A stretch of 64,000 bases of DNA, from the NCBI GenBank assembly GCA_036346275.1, contig CM070713.1, forward strand, positions 71,726,382 through 71,790,381, in the 5' to 3' direction. Every line of letters starts with the position of its first letter. Positions within the stretch are counted from its first letter, which is position 1. The notes below the pieces were generated by a model that was not told the DNA's origin, ran no database searches, and saw only the letters and a list, made by a program, of their open reading frames with translations. This document shows positions 11,985 through 24,395 of this stretch, piece after piece. The position numbers and the translations under genes are program-made. This stretch comes from Otatea glauca (lineage: Eukaryota > Streptophyta > Magnoliopsida > Poales > Poaceae).

Positions 11985-13430
11985 TAGTGCTAACGCTACG
12001 ACGACAGTACATCTGCTTATCAATTAAATAAGAAAATAAATATGAATATAATACTTAATAATAAATAATCTTGTGATCATATTGTACGTACTACATATTT
12101 GGAAGGAGAGCGAATCAAATAAGGAAATAAACAGGAAGGATCTACATGCAAGGAAACCAGACTTGAGTTTTATACTATTCTGACCAAAACTGTATGTACT
12201 ACATATTTGGAAGGAGAGCGAATCAAACAAGAAAATAAACAGGGAGGATCCGCATACAAGGAAATCAGATTTGAATTTTTTACTGTCCTGGCCTCGTGAT
12301 CGTATTTTTTTCCGAATATGACATTTCTCGAGGTTTTTTACGGATCTAGCCCCATATAGCTTAATTTCAGTGTACGGAGAGCGTTGATTTTTTTTCGTTT
12401 TTTATCCACGGAACCAGCGGTATGTAAGTGCTGCTTAATTTTTTTCAATTTTTTCTCGCGGATCCAGTGGTCGCGAGTGCGCATTTATTTTTCTATATTT
12501 TCCTAATTATTGGTGGGACGGACACCACTTGAATTTTTTTTCTCCTATGCTTGAAATTTTTAGCGGCCACCGAGGATTTTTTTTGCCAAAATTAGCAAGC
12601 GGACCGACACCGCTTGATTGTTTTTTATTATTTTTTGAGAATTTTTTACTGTATTGGCATCATCGTTATAATTTTTTCCGAATCAGACTTTCGCGACGAT
12701 GAATTTACGATTGTAGCCTCGAGCCGAAAAAATTCAGCGGAGCGGTGGCGCGGTATTATTTACCAGCGCCCAGGCTCGAATTTTTTACTATATTAGTATC
12801 GTCGTTATAATCTTTTCTGAATCAGGTTCTCGGGCGATGAATTTGCGATTGAGCCTCGAGAAAGAAAAAATCAGCGGAGAGATGCTAGATTTTTTTTCCG
12901 CGGTCTAAAAGCACTGTAATTTTTTCTCACGCCCGAAATTATCCAGCGATCGGGCAGAGCTTGGTTTTTATTTTTTTCCGCTGGATAATTTCGAACGTGG
13001 GAAAAAAAATTCCAGCACCTCTCCGTTGAATTTTTTTAGCTCGAGGCTACAATAGCAAATTCATCACCGCGAGAGCCTGATTCGGAAAAAATAATACCGC
13101 ACTGCCTCGTCTCTCGGTTTTCTTTTCCCAGCATGTAATGTATGGTACTTTCCTTTTTCAGGACGTTTATTTCCTTTCTCTTGATTCCAGGACGTTTGTT
13201 TCCTTTTCCTTGATTCTGTTTCCTTTTCCTTGAGGATGATTAGATACACTAAATAATGACCATCGGATGTGGGTGAGTAAAACTGAGGAAAGATCTGAGA
13301 TGTTCATTTTGATGAATGCAAGTTTCTGAGGACGTTTTGCTGGATGCACGAATATTGGGCTATCTCTAGTGAGGTGCATTATTTAGGGTGGACGTAAAAA
13401 AAATTGCTTAGGTGCATTATAAAGGGGTAT
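11985..13430. mobile_element. Non-autonomous repeat with internal hairpin (copy 1 of a family also at 62.8 kb)
   Basis: The head GTGCTAACGCTACGACGACA and the following TTATCAATTAAAT match 62830-62875. The tail, around TGTATGGTACTTTCC and GGACGTTTGTTTCCTTTTCC (13139-13220), matches 63825-63870. Between them lie T-rich DNA, a direct repeat of 139 bp (GAATTTTTTACT at 12639 and 12778) and a long imperfect inverted repeat (12815-13095). Two near copies of CTACATATTTGGAAGGAGAG near 12092 and 12200 mark a further ~108-bp duplication. No protein coding. The transposon class is not clear. Confidence 0.6.
12815..13095. repeat. ~130-bp-arm imperfect hairpin
   Basis: The left arm runs from CTGAATCAGGTTCTCG through GAATTTGCGATTG and GCCTCGAG to CGAAATTATCCAGCG. 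The right arm runs from CGCTGGATAATTTCG back through CTCGAGGCTACAATAGC to CGAGAGCCTGATTCGG. Pairing is imperfect, with a loop near 12960-12975. A transcript would fold into a long stem. Confidence 0.65.
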
Positions 13431-14234
13431 AGATAAACGAGCCGAGCTCAAAGAGCCCTAAGCTTTCTCGGTAGAAGTTCAAACCGATCTTAAGTGAGTC
13501 GAATTAGGATCTGAGTCTCGATCTAGACTCGAGTAAACTCGGTAATAATTTAACATGCACTAATTTTTAACAATAAAAAATTCAAGCTTCAGTAGACTCG
13601 AACTCGGCTTAAGTAAGCAAAATAAAAATTAACATATAATAATATTTAACAAATAATCAGTAAATTTATAAAGGGTTGCGATCTATTTGAACTCAACTTA
13701 TTGAAGCTCGTGAGCTTGGGATCAAGATCAAACTCAATTCATTTAGAGCTCGAATTAAGTCTAAGAGAGACTTGCAAGTCTCGTACATCCCTACGAGTAA
13801 ATGTAATGCAAGTCTAAGGCAGTGCTAAGCTAGCCGAGGCCACTTCTTTCAGCAGTCCCAGCCAGAAGATTCGGAGCTGAAAGTTGCCACGCGAAACATA
13901 CTTCTTGACCGGAAGGGATGGTCTCGAGAACACGGTGAAGAAACGAGAACGGCGTCGCTGTATGTATGAGGTTTGCTTGTGAGTTTCACAAAATTTCGTC
14001 TGTTCCTCTGGCGGTTGCGGTCGATGTGGATATTCTACGAGTAGATCCTGTACAATTTACTCCCACGACAGTACTTTCAACCCTTCAAGACAGTGACTGC
14101 GCATACAAGAATTCAACACGTAGCAAGATTAGTTCACACTAATCGAACAAAATACCCAAACGAAATGCATGAAGATAATAAAGCCAAAACCAAATCAGCT
14201 GGCTACTCAACGTACGGGACAGTTTGGGGTTACC
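13431..14234. other. Non-coding; possible degenerate hAT-like fragment
   Basis: 13435-13800 has repeated GAGCTCGAG/ACTCGA-type phrases on both strands, as in decayed non-autonomous hAT elements of grasses. The rest is unremarkable. No gene seen. Confidence 0.35.
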
Positions 14235-15685
14235 GCGCATAGAGCTCGGCAAGATGCCGTGTCAGCGGGGATTAAAATCTTGTCGAAATTTTGCGAGATC
14301 TCGCTTATGGGAGGTGGACGAGTTTTGAAATACCGTCGGAGTTAAAAAAAATTTGCTACAGTAATATCTAGGTTTTTGACTTTTTTAACAAGAAATTGAT
14401 CAATAACCCTTAAGAAAGTCATATCCTATGGAAATTTATTGAAAAACTGAATTTTTGGGACATTTTTTAAAAACTGCAGAAAACTGTCAGATTTTTATAA
14501 AATTGTAAATGCTTTATCATGATGTGAAAATTTTATGGTACCATCCTAAGAAGTGTAGGATCATACATAAAAATTTTAAAATATTTTAACTTCGTTTGTT
14601 ATCTTTAAAAAATCAAAAAGCAATTGAACATAATTAGGACAGTAATTTTGTCAGAATTTTATAAATTTTCTGAGTGTGATCATGATCCAAAATTTTTATG
14701 GGAGCTTAAAATTTTCCTCAGTACAATTATATATTTTTTTTAAAAAAATCAACTTTTTTGTTTGCTCGATCAAATCTATGTATGCATTGAACTTCATTTG
14801 TTATATTTCAAAAATAAAAAACAGAAAGAACATAAATGGTACAGTGCACTTGTAAGAATTTTATAAATTCACTGGTGTGTGAACATGATTCAAATTTTTT
14901 ATGAGATCTTAAGAATTTCCTTATAACCCTTTTGAAAAATTTTCAGAAATTTTAAACCTTTTATTATTATTAAAGCAAATCTATGTATTGATCATCAGGT
15001 TTTTATCAGGACGTAACACTGTCATAATTTTTGGACCTCCTTGAAGCTTGATAATCATATAAAAATTTTATAAAAATATTAGTGATACATCAGGAACATC
15101 AAAAAAAAATTCAAAAATTTCTAACATGATTTATACCATTTTTCATTTAGTTGAAGTTTGCCGGCATGGCTTTTATCAAGAAAGTAGCACTGTCCGAATT
15201 TTTAAAAATTCATGAAGCTTTATCATCATATGAAAATTTTATAAGAACATTAGTGATGTATAATAACCATTTAAAAAAATTCGAAATTTTATAACGTGGT
15301 TTGTTTTATTTTTCATTCGGTTCAAACTTGTCGGTCAGCGTTTTATCAGGACAGTTGCAATGTTTGATTTTTTAAAAATTCCTCATATTTGACAATCATT
15401 TGACATTTTTATGGGAATATCACTGATGTGTCAGGAACCTTCACAAAAATTTTCAAAAGTTTTCGACATTGTTTGAGTTATTTTTATTTCGGTGCAATTT
15501 TGCCGAGATCTCGGCAAAACCGGTCGAAATTTTGGTTATCTCGGTAGGAAAAAAAATCTGGATTTGAAAATTAAATTTTGCGGTTCGTCCGGAATTTGTT
15601 CGAAATTTCTAAATCTCGCCAAAATTTTGTTTGCCGACCTCGGACGATATTTAAAGTGAAACCAGATTTCAATCCTGGGTTACAA
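14235..15685 (+). repeat. Unclassified 1.4-kb repeat, copy B
   Basis: Same family as 10195-11620 but in the opposite orientation, so A and B form an inverted pair ~2.6 kb apart. It opens with GATTAAAATCTTGTCG and TTTGCGAGATCTCGC, carries the same ~165-bp phrase repeats (TTATCAGGACRGTARCAMTGT forms), and ends in CCAGATTTCAATCC. Coding-like frames across its right edge are accidental. Confidence 0.7.
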
Positions 15686-16383
15686 GCAATCGATGAAACA
15701 TTTGCCATGATAGATGCAGCGGGAACATCGGCATACAGCAGAGCGTGTTGTACATACATACACTCTATCCCCAGATTTGGAGAGCCATCCGTGGAATAAA
15801 TGCGTGCAGATGAACTAGACGGCGTACGCGTAGGCTAGCTCGAAGCTTCTCCCGTTCGAGCAGAAGACAATCTCGATCGGTTCGCGCCGGTCCATCCAGG
15901 AACAGCAAGAGTTGGTCTCAAGGCAACCTTGCAAGCAATTGATCGAAAGGAACCGTCTTTTTTTTTCGGTACACGTTGGAATCGCTTTCGATCTCTGCAG
16001 ACCAAAAGTCCTCGTGCGTGCGTATTGTCTATTATTGCAGAGTATATGTATGCTTCTTTATATCGAAGAGAATTATTGTTGCAGTGTAGATGCACGACAA
16101 AGTTTGTTGCTGAGGAAAAGGGGAAGAAATTAAAATTGTCCTCTCTTTATCAGCCATGATATTTGGTTTCCATAATGTATCAAATTCGTCGGGTGGCTTC
16201 TATTATAGCATTGGGTTGAGAATACGCTCTTCCCAAGCTTTTATTCGGTGCTGCTTCTTTACGCTGACCTAGTTCGGTAACGTGCCTAGTTGGCTGCTTG
16301 GTACGGCCGTTCAAACGACGACGCAGCTGATGCGAAATTTCCATTGGTTAAGCTAGTCAAGCGCCTAAGCATAGACAATTTGG
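15686..16383. other. Intergenic, no gene seen
   Basis: Short overlapping frames on both strands (15835-16159) have no recognisable motif. No RNA gene or repeat boundary is visible. Confidence 0.4.
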
Positions 16384-16635
16384 TACTACTCCTTCGGTCT
16401 AAATTTAGAAGTCTTATTTTTTAAATAGTTTTGTTTAAAAATATAGATGTATTTTACATTTCAATGCAAAATTAGTATTATGTTCCCTATATCTCCCTAA
16501 TAAATATCCATCTTTACTTTATATTCTCTACATGTATGCATTAAATATAGTGCTTAGTGATAATAATTAAGAAGTAATATAGTCATTTTCAATATATTCT
16601 CACGAAAAATAGACCTTATAAATTTAGATACAAGC
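16384..16635. mobile_element. Stowaway-like MITE, right end worn
   Basis: The left end TACTCCTTCGGTCTAAATTT and the right AGACCTTATAAATTTAGATA are inverted forms of each other inside the terminus. The outermost bases of the right end are no longer recognisable. The interior is AT-rich and non-coding. Confidence 0.55.
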
Positions 16636-16824
16636 CACGAACCAATGGGCGTTTGATACGCGAATCTGACTTCTAGTATGTGTCGCCCAGGTGTACATAT
16701 AGAAAGCATGGGAGTCCAGGAGATGGCATTGCACGGAGGCTCCGCGTTGGCGGCTGGGAAACGGTAAAGGTCTCCTGTCGTCTAGCGCGCCCACTGTGTA
16801 CACGGTCAAGTGGCGCCGCCAATG

Positions 16825-18232
16825 TTACAAATCCCACAATTTGTTGTGAAATCTCGGTGAGACGTTGGATTTCAGTCAGAGACGAGATTCAAAATTTTAG
16901 CTGGATAAAAAAACGGGGAAAAAATTGCTACAGTATTTTCGGCAAATCTAGCTAAAATCCCGGTTTTTTTTTACCGGATTTAGCCCAATAACCCTTAAGA
17001 AAGTCATCTTCCATGAAAATTTGTTAAAAAAAACCAAAATTTTAATAAGTTTTATAATTTTGGCAGAAACACTGTCAGATTTTTATAAAATTGTACAAGT
17101 TTGATCATACTCTAAAAAAATTATGGTACTTTCTTTAGCAATTGAACTTCATTTGTTATCTTTAAAGAATTAAAACCGAGACAATAATATTATCAGAATT
17201 TTATAAATTCGCTTTAGTGTGATAATGATCCAAAATTTTTATAAAAGCTTAAGAATTTCCTCGGAACCTTTATCTAAAATTTTCAAAATCTTTAATTTTT
17301 TTTTGTTTGCTCAATCAAATCTATGAATGCATTGAACTTTATTTGTTATCTTTCAAAAATAAAAAACATGAGGAACACAAATGGTATAGTACGATTGTAA
17401 GAATTTTATAAATTTATTGGAGTGTTATCATGATCCAAAAATTTTATTAGAGCTTAAGAATTGCCTCATCACCATTCTCTAAAATTTTAAAAAATTCTAA
17501 CCCATTCTTGGTTGCTCAATCAATTATATCTATTGATCATTAGGCTTTTATTATAATAGTAGCACTATCACAATTTTTTTTTAAATTCCTCAAGCTTGAT
17601 AATCATATGAAAATTTTATGAGAACATTGTTGCTGTTTTAGGACCATCAAAAAATATTTCAAAAATTTCTAACATGGTTTGAACCATTTTTCATTGTTTG
17701 AATTTTGTTGGTCAGCCTTGAGTAGCACTGTTCTAATTTTTTAAAATTCCTCAGGCTTTATCATCATCTAAAAATTTTATAGAAACATTATTGATACGTC
17801 AGGACCATCCAATTTTTTTTCAAAATGTTATAACGTGGTTCATATTATTTTTCATTCGGTTGAAATTTTGTCTGTCAACTTTTTATCAGTACATTAGTAC
17901 TGTCAAAATTGTTAAAAATTCCTCAGGATTGATAATTATCTGAAATTTTTATGAGAATATTAGTGATATGTCAGGACCATCCACAAAATTTAAAAAAAAA
18001 ATTCAACGTGTTTTGCACTATTTTTCGCTTAGTTTAATTTTACCGAAATCTCGGGTAATCTTGACGGGATTTTGGTATTTTTCGATGAAATCTCGATTGA
18101 AGATAAAAACGGATTTATATTTTGATTTTTTATTTCCTCCGAGATTTATCATAAATTTTAAGATCCCGATAAAATTTTAGATTTCATCTATCCGAAATGT
18201 CAATCGTAAATGAGATTTCAACCCCTAGGTGG
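16825..18232 (+). repeat. Unclassified 1.4-kb repeat, copy C
   Basis: Third copy, same orientation as copy B and ~1.1 kb beyond it. It shares TTGCTACAGTATT near the start, the internal phrases (AGCACTGTTCTAATTTTT, TTTTTCATTCGGTTGAAATTTTG) and the edge GAGATTTCAACCCC. It looks as diverged from B as B is from A, so the three are not a recent duplication. Confidence 0.68.
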
Positions 18233-18459
18233 CGCAATACAGCAACGGCCACGTATCATTTATCAGCGTAAACATCACGCGCTATTTTCTTTTTGCAGCT
18301 TCTTTGTGCGTGCGCCTCAGACTGACATCTCGATCATCAGCTGTTCCGAGAGCGACGTGTGATGCTGCCCTGTAGATTTTGGACCAGTGCTCATACTTCT
18401 GTTTTTTTTTCTGTGGTCTGATCTATCAGCGCGTGATATAAAAAAGATCCACAGTAGTG

Positions 18460-18690
18460 TAGATGACGATTGTCTGTAATAATGTAATAGGTTATCTGTA
18501 TAGCTGTTTGTAATAGATTTGTACAATTAATACATTGTCTATACAATAAAGTACACATCATAAAATCTCCTATAAAACCGAATGTTAAATAGTAGAAAAT
18601 ATTTTTCTCTCTACTTCGTATTACCTAAAACTCTATATAACATAGTATTACGTATAACTGACATACTATTACACATGTCCTAAATGCGAA
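18460..18690 (-). mobile_element. MITE of the same family as 27183-27428
   Basis: TAGGTTATCTGTATAGCTG, TGTACAATTAATACATTGTC, TTAAATAGTAGAAA and CTCTATATAACATAGTATTA read, inverted, like the element at 27183. The right edge is near ACACATGTCCTAAATGC. No coding content. Confidence 0.5.
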
Positions 18691-19600
18691 GCTTGAATGG
18701 GTTGTTCCATTCGGTTCGCCACGAAGACCTGAACGGGGGCAGAGGGCGATAGATAGGGATAGCGTTGCCCACCAACGTGCAACGGCTACTTTTTTACATG
18801 CGCGCGCTGCGCCGCGGCGGCAGACCACGCCACCGCGGGTAGTTAGTTAATTTCGTGGTCAGTTGCTGAGAGATCTAGTGATTCGTATTCCGTACGTGCA
18901 TGAATGCATACTCCGTAACAAACGTGCATCCACCTATCCACTGCTTGCAGAAAAAGAAGTAGCGTGTAGAAGCATGCCTGGTGCTCTGTACGTCAGTCAC
19001 GCAGTGCATTCCAGTGTTTTCGTGGGGAGGAGATTGCAGGTGACATTTTGCAGTTACGTAGAACAGCAGTGCGTGGCCGGTGTACGCAAATACATGCATC
19101 TCTTACGTCACAGCAGTTCGACTCCCACGACCATGGGAACGTGTAGCTCCGGCCGTCACGCACTCACGCCCAGCCAAGCTCATACCACGTCGGAGCGAAT
19201 AGCGGAATCGGACGCTTCTCCTGGTCGGCTGCTTCATTCGGCCACGGCCCACGGGGAAAGGGGTAGGAAAAGGAAGACGCGAATGAGTACACCATCACCA
19301 TGCTCCCGCCGAGCCGAGGCCCAAATTGACGAGCGCCTAAGGCTCTTCACGGTGCCCGCTCCATCCGAACGGAAGGCCGGCGTTGGGTTGGGCATCCAAC
19401 TGCCGTGCCGTTTCCAGGAAAACCGTGATTCTGCCGCTGCTGCCATCCACCGTCTCCACGTACTCCTCGTTGCCTCCGACGCCGGCGCGCGTCCTCCACG
19501 GCACCCACCCCGCTACGGTGCTAGCTACCTCATCGCGGCGGCCCACGCCTTTGCCTCACGTTGGGGAAGACGACGCCGCAGACTAATCAGGAGCGGAATC
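18691..19600. other. GC-rich non-repetitive stretch, no recognised gene
   Basis: GC-rich from ~18690. A 277-codon open frame (18863-19696, plus) spans it, but the protein has no domain, an unusual composition and runs into the hAT leader, so I do not call it. It might be an unrecognised exon or a captured gene fragment. Confidence 0.3.
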
Positions 19601-21715
19601 AGGCCTGTGAATGGGTGGGCTGGAGCACCAGTCCTGCGCATTAGCACCATTGAGTACCCATGTATTAGTAGTACCACAACTGCCCAACTCATGTAGCACC
19701 AGTCCTCTCCTCCCCAACCCCAACTCGGCAACTCCCGGCGCCTCCTCTCCTCCTGATCTCCTCACCCCAATTCCCCAACTGTTGCTGCTGCCTAAACCTA
19801 GCTCTCCTACCCAGGCCGCCGAGTGCGAGCGGGAGCGGCCCAGCCGGCGCTCGGCGAGCCGCCGCCGTCCTCGGGTCCTCCCTTCGGAGTCCCACCGCCT
19901 CTGCCTTTTGGAGTCTGGCCTCCGCCCACGGCTCTCCCTCCCGCTGTCCCGCAGGGCGCAGCACCTCCCTCTTCGGCATCCGTGGCTCTCCCTCCCGCAG
20001 CGCTGCGCAGTGCCACCGGCGGTCCCTCCCTCTCGCATCCCAGTCTCCCTCCCGACTCCAACAGCGTCTCCAGACTCCAGACGCCGGATCCCGCCGCCGC
20101 CGGGCACCAGCCAGTCCAGGTTTGTAAATTGCTCATTTGCTCCCTCTCTTACTAGTCAGTAGACAGTAGTCACTCCCAATTCCGAAATTTCAATAACTAA
20201 TTAGAATTGTATATTGCTACTTGCTAGGATTTCGGTTAGATGGAGAGAGATTTTTCATAAGAGGCATCTAAAAAAACTTTAGCAACTCAAGGTAGCGTTG
20301 TTGATAAAAAAGACCACGTATTGAGCTTAATATGGAGGAATGATATTGTTGCTGATTCAGGGCTTTGGAAGCCAATTGAAGTGTTTGATCCTGATATTAG
20401 AGATGATGCTAGGAGAACATTTTTTGGCTATGGGTCCATTTAAACCATTCGGCAACTTTGGGAATGATTCATTCACTAAAATAGGGTATGCTAATTGGAG
20501 AAGGGCATTGGAATCTTTCGATGAGCATGCATTCATGCTGGAAGAGTTTAATAAAGCAAGGAGGCATGATGCCAATTACAACAATCAGAGACAAAGTGTG
20601 GCTCATGTGTGGTCCGTGAAATGTTCGGAGGAGGATCAATATGAATCAGAACATTGTTCGTGCTGTAGGATTGATTGGGTCAGTGTTGAAGAATATGAAT
20701 GACATGAGGATGGATGGTTGGGATAATCTTATTGAAGACATAAAGAACTGCTGTCTCAAAAGGAACATAATTGTGCCAAATATGGACGATATAATACCAG
20801 CTTGGGGTCGTTCAAGGTGTCGTGGCGCCAAATTGGTAAGCTACTACCATCATTTCCATCATGGAATTTTCAACGTGGTGCTTGACCATCTTGCTGAGTT
20901 AAACAATTGTTTTGCTGAAAGATCAACTCAGTTGTTGAGATGTATTGCTTGTCTTGATCCGAAGAATTCTCTTGCCAATTTTGATGAAGACAAACTTTCT
21001 AAGATTTATGTTGCGGACTTCTTTGAATATTAGTGTAGTCTTAAGGGACCAATTTGGCACATTCATTGTTGCTGTGAGAGATGATGAAGATTTCTCAAAT
21101 TGTAGCGATCTTGAAAATCTTGCTTTGAAAATGATTCAAACTGATAGACACATATGTTACCCATTGGTGTATCGTCTAATTGAACTTGCCTTGATTTTAC
21201 CCGTGGCAACAGCAACAGTTGAACGAGCATTTTCTGCTATGAATATTATCAAGACTGAGCTGAGATAAAATGAGCAACAATTGGATGAATGATAGTATGC
21301 TATGCTATATTGAGCAAGACATGTTTGCAACAATTAAAAGTGATAGCATTTTGGTATGTTTCATTGTTTTTATTTGTGAATTTACCATTCATTTCATTTG
21401 TCATAACGATTTATGATTTATATATGCTACTTGTCTATGCAGGTTGCTGTAATGCTCGACCAAATTTCAATTTAGATGGTGCCAATGTAGCGTGGAGACA
21501 TGCCATGATGGTTTGGTGGACCAAATCCTCCTTAATTGGGTATTTACTCTGGCTAGAATATTTTTTTCAATGTCATTTGTCTGTTTCACTATAACATTAG
21601 TTGTTGTGTCAGTGATTATGTACTTTTGCTATGATATAGTTTAATTGCAATCTAGTGAGACTTCTAGTCTGTCATAAGTTAGTGCCTCCCTTACTCTGTT
21701 TCTGGGTCCACCACT
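19601..21715 (+). mobile_element. Decayed hAT transposon (TTF-type zinc-finger family)
   Basis: A GC-rich leader (~19620-20120) is followed by transposase remnants (20290-21268) and a 3' end at 21701-21715 that reads, inverted, CAGTGGTGGACCCAG, a terminus type of grass TTF-type hAT elements. The 5' terminus was not found, so the left limit is approximate. hAT elements move by a cut-and-paste transposase with a C-terminal dimerisation region. Confidence 0.6.
20290..21268 (+). pseudogene. hAT transposase remnant (TTF zinc finger region + C-terminal dimerisation domain)
   Basis: Pieces in changing frames: IWRNDIVADSGLWKP and DIRDDARRTFFGYG (20327-20440), then after a stop and frame change GPFKPFGNF and FTKIGYANWRRALESFDEH (20430-20535), then VPNMDDI, LDHLAELNNCFAERSTQLLRC and CLDPKNSLANFDEDKL (20770-21000), and after another shift LALILPVATATVERAFSAM (21184-21243), the classic hAT dimerisation motif. 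The central catalytic part is deleted: the finger passes almost straight into the C-terminal third. It cannot make an active transposase. Confidence 0.8.
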
Positions 21716-21723
21716 GGCGCAAT

Positions 21724-22427
21724 GGATAACCTCCAAGGCTCCAACCGCTAGTCCGCAAGCAGCTGCTGCCTGAAAAAGACCCAGGGCTGAGGAGAATGGA
21801 TTTCTCTCCAGCTCGGCAGCTCACCAGCTCCTCACCAGTTACGCCTTCAGTGAGACCCATGGTAATATTTTTGTGAGCTGGCATTGCTAATCTGCAATAG
21901 CATGCTTGACATGCACCATAGAGCCGGCCCTAAAAAGCTTGCATCTCACTGCCAATTACATTTGATCACTTGCCTACGGTATAGGAATAGGATAAGAGAG
22001 GTGCAGAAAAAATAACATGACCTGCATAATTTTTTTTAATATAGGATCATCCCCATTTTCCGTTGCTTAAACAGAAAAATAGTTCATACAGCACATTCAG
22101 GAACATCGCACCTGCCAGACCAGAGAGCATGAACCTCATGGCTAGCAGAGACGGAAACTAGAGCATCCACGAAGCAAGAGCTAGGGAGTCACCACGAACA
22201 AAATGAGCAAATGGCAAAGCTCCAACAATCACCTTACCTTATTAATAAGAGTAGGGGCAAGATAACAATCGGCAGTTACTGTTTCAATGTAGCAAGATGA
22301 CAATGCATCTCTATACAGGTTCATTTTGCAACAAAAAATGCCAGTAATGCCCGAGGGTTTCTCCACCAATATTTCTCCTGGCTATCATAACATCAGAAGA
22401 AAGAATGACCATCTTCTGGTTGCCAGC
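21724..22427. other. Non-coding; probable 3' flank/UTR of the PDH pseudogene
   Basis: No gene. The part nearest 22427 would be the 3' UTR of the minus-strand PDH E1-alpha locus. Immediately right of the hAT end, GGCGCAATGGATAAC looks like a tRNA box A but no cloverleaf follows. Confidence 0.35.
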
Positions 22428-24347
22428 CTATGGAAGTGAAGCTCTCAACTCCTTTCTGTCTGCCCCAAATGACTGTACCATTAAGGAGAGATAAGTTTAG
22501 TCCTTAACAAAGCGGATGTACTTTGAACAAAGCAGTTGAAATTTGTATTTTGAATTAAAATCGTAAAAACCTAGTTCTATCTGGCTAGTGTTGCATCGTA
22601 CTTCTTTTATGGGAATGTGTAACAGAGCATTCTTTAAACACTGGTAAAATGCATCATGCCTATAAAATTCTATTGTGTGACAGCAAGTTTAACTCCTTGA
22701 AAAAATTCTTACCTACTAATGCAAGCAAGTGAAAAGGTACAAGATATTAGCATAAATATACCATGTTTTCACGTCACAATTCACATGATTAAGAGGATGC
22801 AACAATCGGTTTAGTCAAGTCCAGGGTCATGCATTTCACATAAAAATAGTGACTTCACCTTTGAAGAAACTGAATGAATTAGATTTGACATCAACTTACC
22901 TCCACACCGAAACCCTTTACATACACATTCGTGAAGAGCTCAGAAGTATCCGGCATAGTGCTTTCCTGTAGATATTAAAAGGTGCATATGTGATCAGCAT
23001 AATTAATTCAAAGTGGAATAACTAAAAAGAGTGTATCTAAATGCAATGGGAACCTTTGCTTGAGCAATGGCATCTTCAACTTTTTTTTCTAATTTCTTTC
23101 TCCATGTCCTGAGAAGAAAGAATAGGCTCACAATAAGAATTATAATATATCACTGAATGAAACAGCATTTCTCCATTTATGATTCTCATTAAAGATCATT
23201 TACACTTTAACTATACTTAATGTATTTTCCTTAAAATTTCGTACCTTGAGCTCAGCAGCAGTTGCTAAGTCATGAGCCAAGATCAGCTTTCTAACTCTTT
23301 CGATTGGATCACGCTCCTGTTGGTATCATAAAACAAATAATTCTTTGAAAATCCAAACACTTGGCATGAGTTAAATTTCAAATTGAAAGGTCACAACATG
23401 CTGACCTGTCTGACACCTGAGATCTCATCCCTGGTGCGGTAAGTGCTTCCTGGATCTGACATAGAATGGCCATGGTATCTGTAGGTATCCATTTCAAGAA
23501 CCTAAATACAAAGAATAGCAAGACATTAGTAACCATCATCCACTATTTACAAAAAAATATTATCCATTGCAGATGGTCAGATGGACTAATTTGTAAATCA
23601 TAAGGACCATATACAATATGACCTTAAGTCAGGCAGCAAAACTTTAATCATCAGCACTGAGCTCAAGAGCGTGTGTAGTAACAGAAAGTTTAGCGTTACA
23701 TTAAAGTTAGCAAAACAACAAGCAGTGATCAAGAATCCATTTAGACCATAAGTTGGTGTTTATTTTTATCGTGCCAGACAGGTTATTTTCATATTTCGCA
23801 TGTGAAGAGGGCGCCTTAGCAGTAATTAACATTGGCTCAAGGATGCGGCTGCTGTGGATCAGGAAACCTATCACTCTGAGCAGTTTAATGGATAACATTA
23901 CACGACTCAAGACCAACATGAAATTGTTGTTTCGGATGAATGGATTTTCAACATAAAACAACCAATTTTTAACTATAACCCACAAATCTCTATGTGAAAT
24001 TATTAGGCATATGCTGCCATGAGCAGGTAAGATCAATGCAATAGCAAAACCACCACCTAAGTATTAAGCATTTAATCTAGCTGGAGAATTGCATATACTT
24101 CAAGAAATCGATTCTAGCAATCAAGTGATAAACTAGTAATCAATGACAAATCTTTGGAGAAAGATCCAAGAAATTGCTAATGACCAGGAAAGATCCTGAC
24201 ACTTGCGTTATAAATAGCCTGTGTGTTTTCCCAGAAGAAAAGCTGGGAAAAGGAGGAAGCATATATTATGACATACTTAAGTATAACTCAACTCACAATG
24301 AAAGTCAATAGCTATGGGTATAGTTACCATAAATGTGTTCATCCGAG

Positions 24348-24395
24348 TCGCGATACAATCGTGTAGGATTCACGATACAATCGTGTAGGATTCAG
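24348..24395. repeat. 22-bp direct duplication in an intron
   Basis: CGATACAATCGTGTAGGATT occurs twice in direct tandem (about 24350 and 24372) inside an intron of the PDH pseudogene. The flank 24395-24500 (GGTTCGTCAC..., CGAACACGAACAC, GGTTCGTAATTCG) looks like hAT-type MITE debris. Confidence 0.65.

Noticed and set aside
18863..19696. 277-codon plus-strand ORF upstream of the hAT element
   Set aside because: No domain, poor composition, overlaps the hAT leader and ORFs on the other strand. GC-rich DNA makes long chance frames.
18231..21723. hAT target duplication from GGCGCAAT at 18233 and 21715
   Set aside because: The match is 8-9 bases, but the sequence after the left copy does not resemble the hAT terminus, and much unrelated DNA would be enclosed.
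21708..21790. tRNA gene suggested by a box-A-like TGGCGCAATGGATAAC
   Set aside because: No box B, anticodon stem or acceptor pairing follows. It also overlaps the hAT terminus.
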